NCBI GenBank assembly: GCA_902493755.1
Contig: CABURF010000052.1
Location: 1 to 7,375, forward strand
Reading direction: 5' to 3'
Origin: an uncultured Coriobacteriia bacterium
GTDB lineage: Bacteria > Actinomycetota > Coriobacteriia > Coriobacteriales > QAMH01
DNA length: 7,375 nucleotides
Numbering within the stretch: the stretch's first letter is position 1; every line of letters begins with the position of its first letter. Below the pieces are notes generated by a model. It was not told the DNA's origin and did not search any database. It saw nothing but the letters and a program-made list of their open reading frames with translations. This document shows positions 5,664-7,375 of this stretch, piece after piece. Position numbers and translations under genes: made by a program.

Positions 5664-7139
5664 TTATCCCTTGCTCACGACGTCAGCGACCGACCGCACG
5701 ACATTATGCGTAATCGGCTTCCACTCAACCTTCTTGAAGACGGCAATGAGGGCGATGGGGACGTAGGTGAGCATGAAAACGGGGAAGGTGAACAGGTACT
5801 TGATCTTATCGGAGTTCTTCGCGTGAATGTGATTCCACTCGGTAATCGTTGTAAGCGTGCCAAACACGAGCATGACAACCGCGAAGCTCAGAAAGCAGCC
5901 GGCGAGGGAGAGTACCGAGGTAACGATAGTCGCACGTGCCTCGGCATAAGCGAGCACAGTCGAAACTTGGCTGATGCTGAAGGAGCTCAGCGGATCGCCC
6001 TCGAACACGGATCCGCTCATCATGCCCGTGGCCATCGAAAACCAACTGGGATCGCTCGTCACAACACCAGCGCCTCCCGAAGTGCTCGCAGCGACCGTTT
6101 GCACTGATGCTGCGATGCCGGCCATCTGCACGATGCCGGTGAGGCAGAAGACGAGGTTGACGGCGACGCCAGCCAATGTGAGCAACATGGCAGGCGCGAT
6201 GGTCATGAACATGTCGTAGCAGGCGAAACGGCCCTGCTTGCCGCGGAAAATGCCGTTGAAGAGGAAGGACCCATACTTGAGCAGCACCTGGTAGAAGCCC
6301 TTTGCCCAACGCATGCGCTGACGCCAGGAGTCCTTCATCGTTGTGGGCTGCTCATCGTAGACGTACGCATCGGCGCAGTAGCCGATGCGTATGCCGTGTG
6401 CGATGCAGTCCGTCGAGAACTCGATGTCCTCGGTGAGCAGATGGTGAATCCATCCGCCGTTGGACTCGAGGATATCGGCGCTGATCATGAAACCCGTACC
6501 GCTGATCGCACACGAGCTACCCATCATGTAACGGGCATTGGAGAGAAACTTGGCCTCGCGCAGGAACCAGAGGGCGCTGCCAGCAGAGATCCAGTTGGAG
6601 TCGTAGTTCTTCGAGTTGCGATAGCAGGTGAGCACCTGGTAGCCGCGATTCACACCGCGGTTCATCGCCGCGACGAATCCGGGATCGAGCACGTTATCGG
6701 CATCGAAGACGAAATAGGCGTCATAATCCGTACGCCCCGAGCAATCGCCGTAGAGCACGCGGATGCGATTGAGCGCGAAGTCGAGCGCATGGCTCTTGCC
6801 AACGACCAGACGGTCGTTGCGTACGAGCACCTCGGCGCCTGCTTCTTCGGCAACCTGCGCCGTGTTGTCGGTGCAGTTGTCGGCAACGACGAAGATGTCG
6901 ATGAGCTCTTCGGGGTAGTCCTGGTTCTTGATGCTGCGCACGAGCTCGCCGATAACGGCCTCCTCGTTGCGACCGGCAATCATCACGGCGAACTTGTGCA
7001 GCGGCTCGTCTTGCACAGGCGTAATCTTGCGTCGATGGTCCTTTACCAAAACAATGACGGCATAGACGGCCTGATACATGTAGCAAAGGCTGAATACGAA
7101 GAACAGAAACAGGTTAAAGGTGTTGACGAATGTCGCCAT
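5664..7139 (-). CDS. Processive family 2 membrane glycosyltransferase
   Basis: The 491-residue product has the architecture of processive polysaccharide synthases such as NodC, IcaA or hyaluronan synthase types. It has one N-terminal membrane segment (7-32), a cytoplasmic GT-A domain (about 50-290) and three C-terminal membrane segments (about 311-335, 403-428, 448-468). Key motifs are ADNCTDNT (86-93), the DxD-type FDADN (145-149), TED (236-238) with the catalytic aspartate, and QRMRW (274-278), the Q.xRW signature of processive enzymes. It would transfer sugars from a nucleotide donor to a growing chain at the membrane. The sugar cannot be read from the sequence. No PilZ domain follows, unlike bacterial cellulose synthase. 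A Ser/Gly-rich stretch of about 60 residues (340-400) between membrane segments is unusual. The ATG (7137-7139) has AGGAGG 17 bases away, which is long. First gene of a three-gene operon. Confidence 0.93.
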   Translation of the reverse strand: MATFVNTFNLFLFFVFSLCYMYQAVYAVIVLVKDHRRKITPVQDEPLHKFAVMIAGRNEEAVIGELVRSIKNQDYPEELIDIFVVADNCTDNTAQVAEEAGAEVLVRNDRLVVGKSHALDFALNRIRVLYGDCSGRTDYDAYFVFDADNVLDPGFVAAMNRGVNRGYQVLTCYRNSKNYDSNWISAGSALWFLREAKFLSNARYMMGSSCAISGTGFMISADILESNGGWIHHLLTEDIEFSTDCIAHGIRIGYCADAYVYDEQPTTMKDSWRQRMRWAKGFYQVLLKYGSFLFNGIFRGKQGRFACYDMFMTIAPAMLLTLAGVAVNLVFCLTGIVQMAGIAASVQTVAASTSGGAGVVTSDPSWFSMATGMMSGSVFEGDPLSSFSISQVSTVLAYAEARATIVTSVLSLAGCFLSFAVVMLVFGTLTTITEWNHIHAKNSDKIKYLFTFPVFMLTYVPIALIAVFKKVEWKPITHNVVRSVADVVSKG

Positions 7140-7166
7140 ATTCCCGCTGCGGTACCCCTCCTGATA

Positions 7167-7196
7167 TTGTCTGCAGATTCGTTATTGCATTGTAAT
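7167..7196 (+). promoter_or_regulatory. Possible divergent plus-strand promoter
   Basis: TTGTCT (7167-7172) and TGTAAT (7191-7196) are 18 bases apart on the plus strand. The -10 is the other strand of the same palindrome that supplies the glycosyltransferase -10. An AAGGAGG motif (7247-7253) lies downstream, but no ATG or GTG follows at a normal distance, so no divergent gene is proven. Confidence 0.3.
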
Positions 7197-7200
7197 GCAA
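7185..7200. promoter_or_regulatory. Palindromic operator candidate over the -10
   Basis: TTGCATTGTAATGCAA is a perfect 7-bp inverted repeat around GT. It covers the -10 hexamer of the glycosyltransferase promoter, where a bound dimeric repressor would block RNA polymerase. Another explanation is a symmetrical bidirectional -10. Confidence 0.5.
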
Positions 7201-7218
7201 GCTGTTGGCAAGCGCCAA
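7189..7218 (-). promoter_or_regulatory. Promoter of the glycosyltransferase operon
   Basis: On the minus strand TTGGCG (7213-7218) and TACAAT (7189-7194) are 18 bases apart. RNA would start about 45 bases before the glycosyltransferase ATG. The -10 lies inside one inverted repeat and the -35 inside another, which points to a regulated promoter. Confidence 0.5.
7205..7218. promoter_or_regulatory. Second dyad, over the -35
   Basis: TTGGC-AAGC-GCCAA is a 5-bp inverted repeat with a four-base centre, four bases from the palindrome at 7185-7200. It covers the -35 hexamer of the glycosyltransferase promoter. The two dyads differ in sequence, so if both bind proteins they probably bind different ones. 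Confidence 0.35.
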
Positions 7219-7220
7219 TC

Positions 7221-7375
7221 GCTCCACACTTTGTGCACGGGAAGTTAAGGAGGCATTCAGGCGAGCAGATTGCAGACTTTCTCTCGCACCCGATATACGG
7301 TTCGCACTGGCAAGCTGCATCGCTCCGACGGTCGCTTCCCGACAGCCCGCTTCGCGGTCTTTACGGCGCGCTCCC
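7221..7375. other. Window-edge stretch, unassigned
   Basis: Several frames are open here on both strands because the DNA is GC-rich and the stretch is short. The most natural candidate is a minus-strand frame entering at the edge and ending at a TGA at 7257. It would give a basic 38-residue tail (starting ERAVKTAKRAVGK) that ends before the promoter dyads. Nothing in that tail identifies a family. No tRNA or other RNA gene was recognised. Confidence 0.2.

Noticed and set aside
7114..7375. Minus-strand open frame overlapping the glycosyltransferase start
   Set aside because: It overlaps the start of the real gene by 26 bases and runs through the promoter dyads. The apparent internal ATG lacks a proper Shine-Dalgarno. 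Another frame at the edge that ends at 7257 is more natural.

Overview
The window looks like chromosomal DNA from a moderately GC-rich, probably actinobacterial organism. The best guess is a member of the Coriobacteriia (Eggerthella, Slackia, Olsenella or Collinsella relatives). The basis is a surface protein ending in three DUF5648-type repeats, a combination I recall as frequent in that class, together with the codon usage. This is family-level recognition, not a database match.

Layout from left to right. Bases 1-1085 hold the 3' end of a plus-strand gene for a large modular surface protein: 75-residue Ig-like repeats, a proline-rich stalk and three DUF5648 repeats. A strong GC-rich hairpin separates it from a convergent minus-strand gene (1223-2605) for an unusually long MerR-type regulator with an unknown C-terminal region of about 350 residues. 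Bases 2634-2861 carry no gene. They hold the MerR promoter and a cluster of short intergenic repeats with hairpins, which abut the end of the next operon.

Bases 2862-4023 are the classical infC-rpmI-rplT operon on the minus strand (IF3, L35, L20). Two features stand out. The Shine-Dalgarno sequence of infC fits an ATA start codon, not the nearby GTG. Just upstream of it lies a structured leader of about 150 nt ending in a textbook hairpin plus six U residues, which looks like a transcription attenuator. Together they suggest two layers of control: attenuation of the operon, possibly by L20, and start-codon discrimination by IF3.

Bases 4224-7139 are a second minus-strand operon: a processive membrane glycosyltransferase of family 2, a 91-residue tail-anchored protein and a 375-residue single-pass membrane protein. 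The tight spacing implies co-expression, probably for making or handling a cell-surface polysaccharide. Its promoter sits on a perfect palindrome (7185-7200) that contains good -10 hexamers on both strands, with a second dyad over the -35. The last 155 bases cannot be assigned with confidence.

The strongest leads are the infC leader with its ATA start, the palindromic bidirectional promoter, and the uncharacterised pair of membrane proteins behind the glycosyltransferase.
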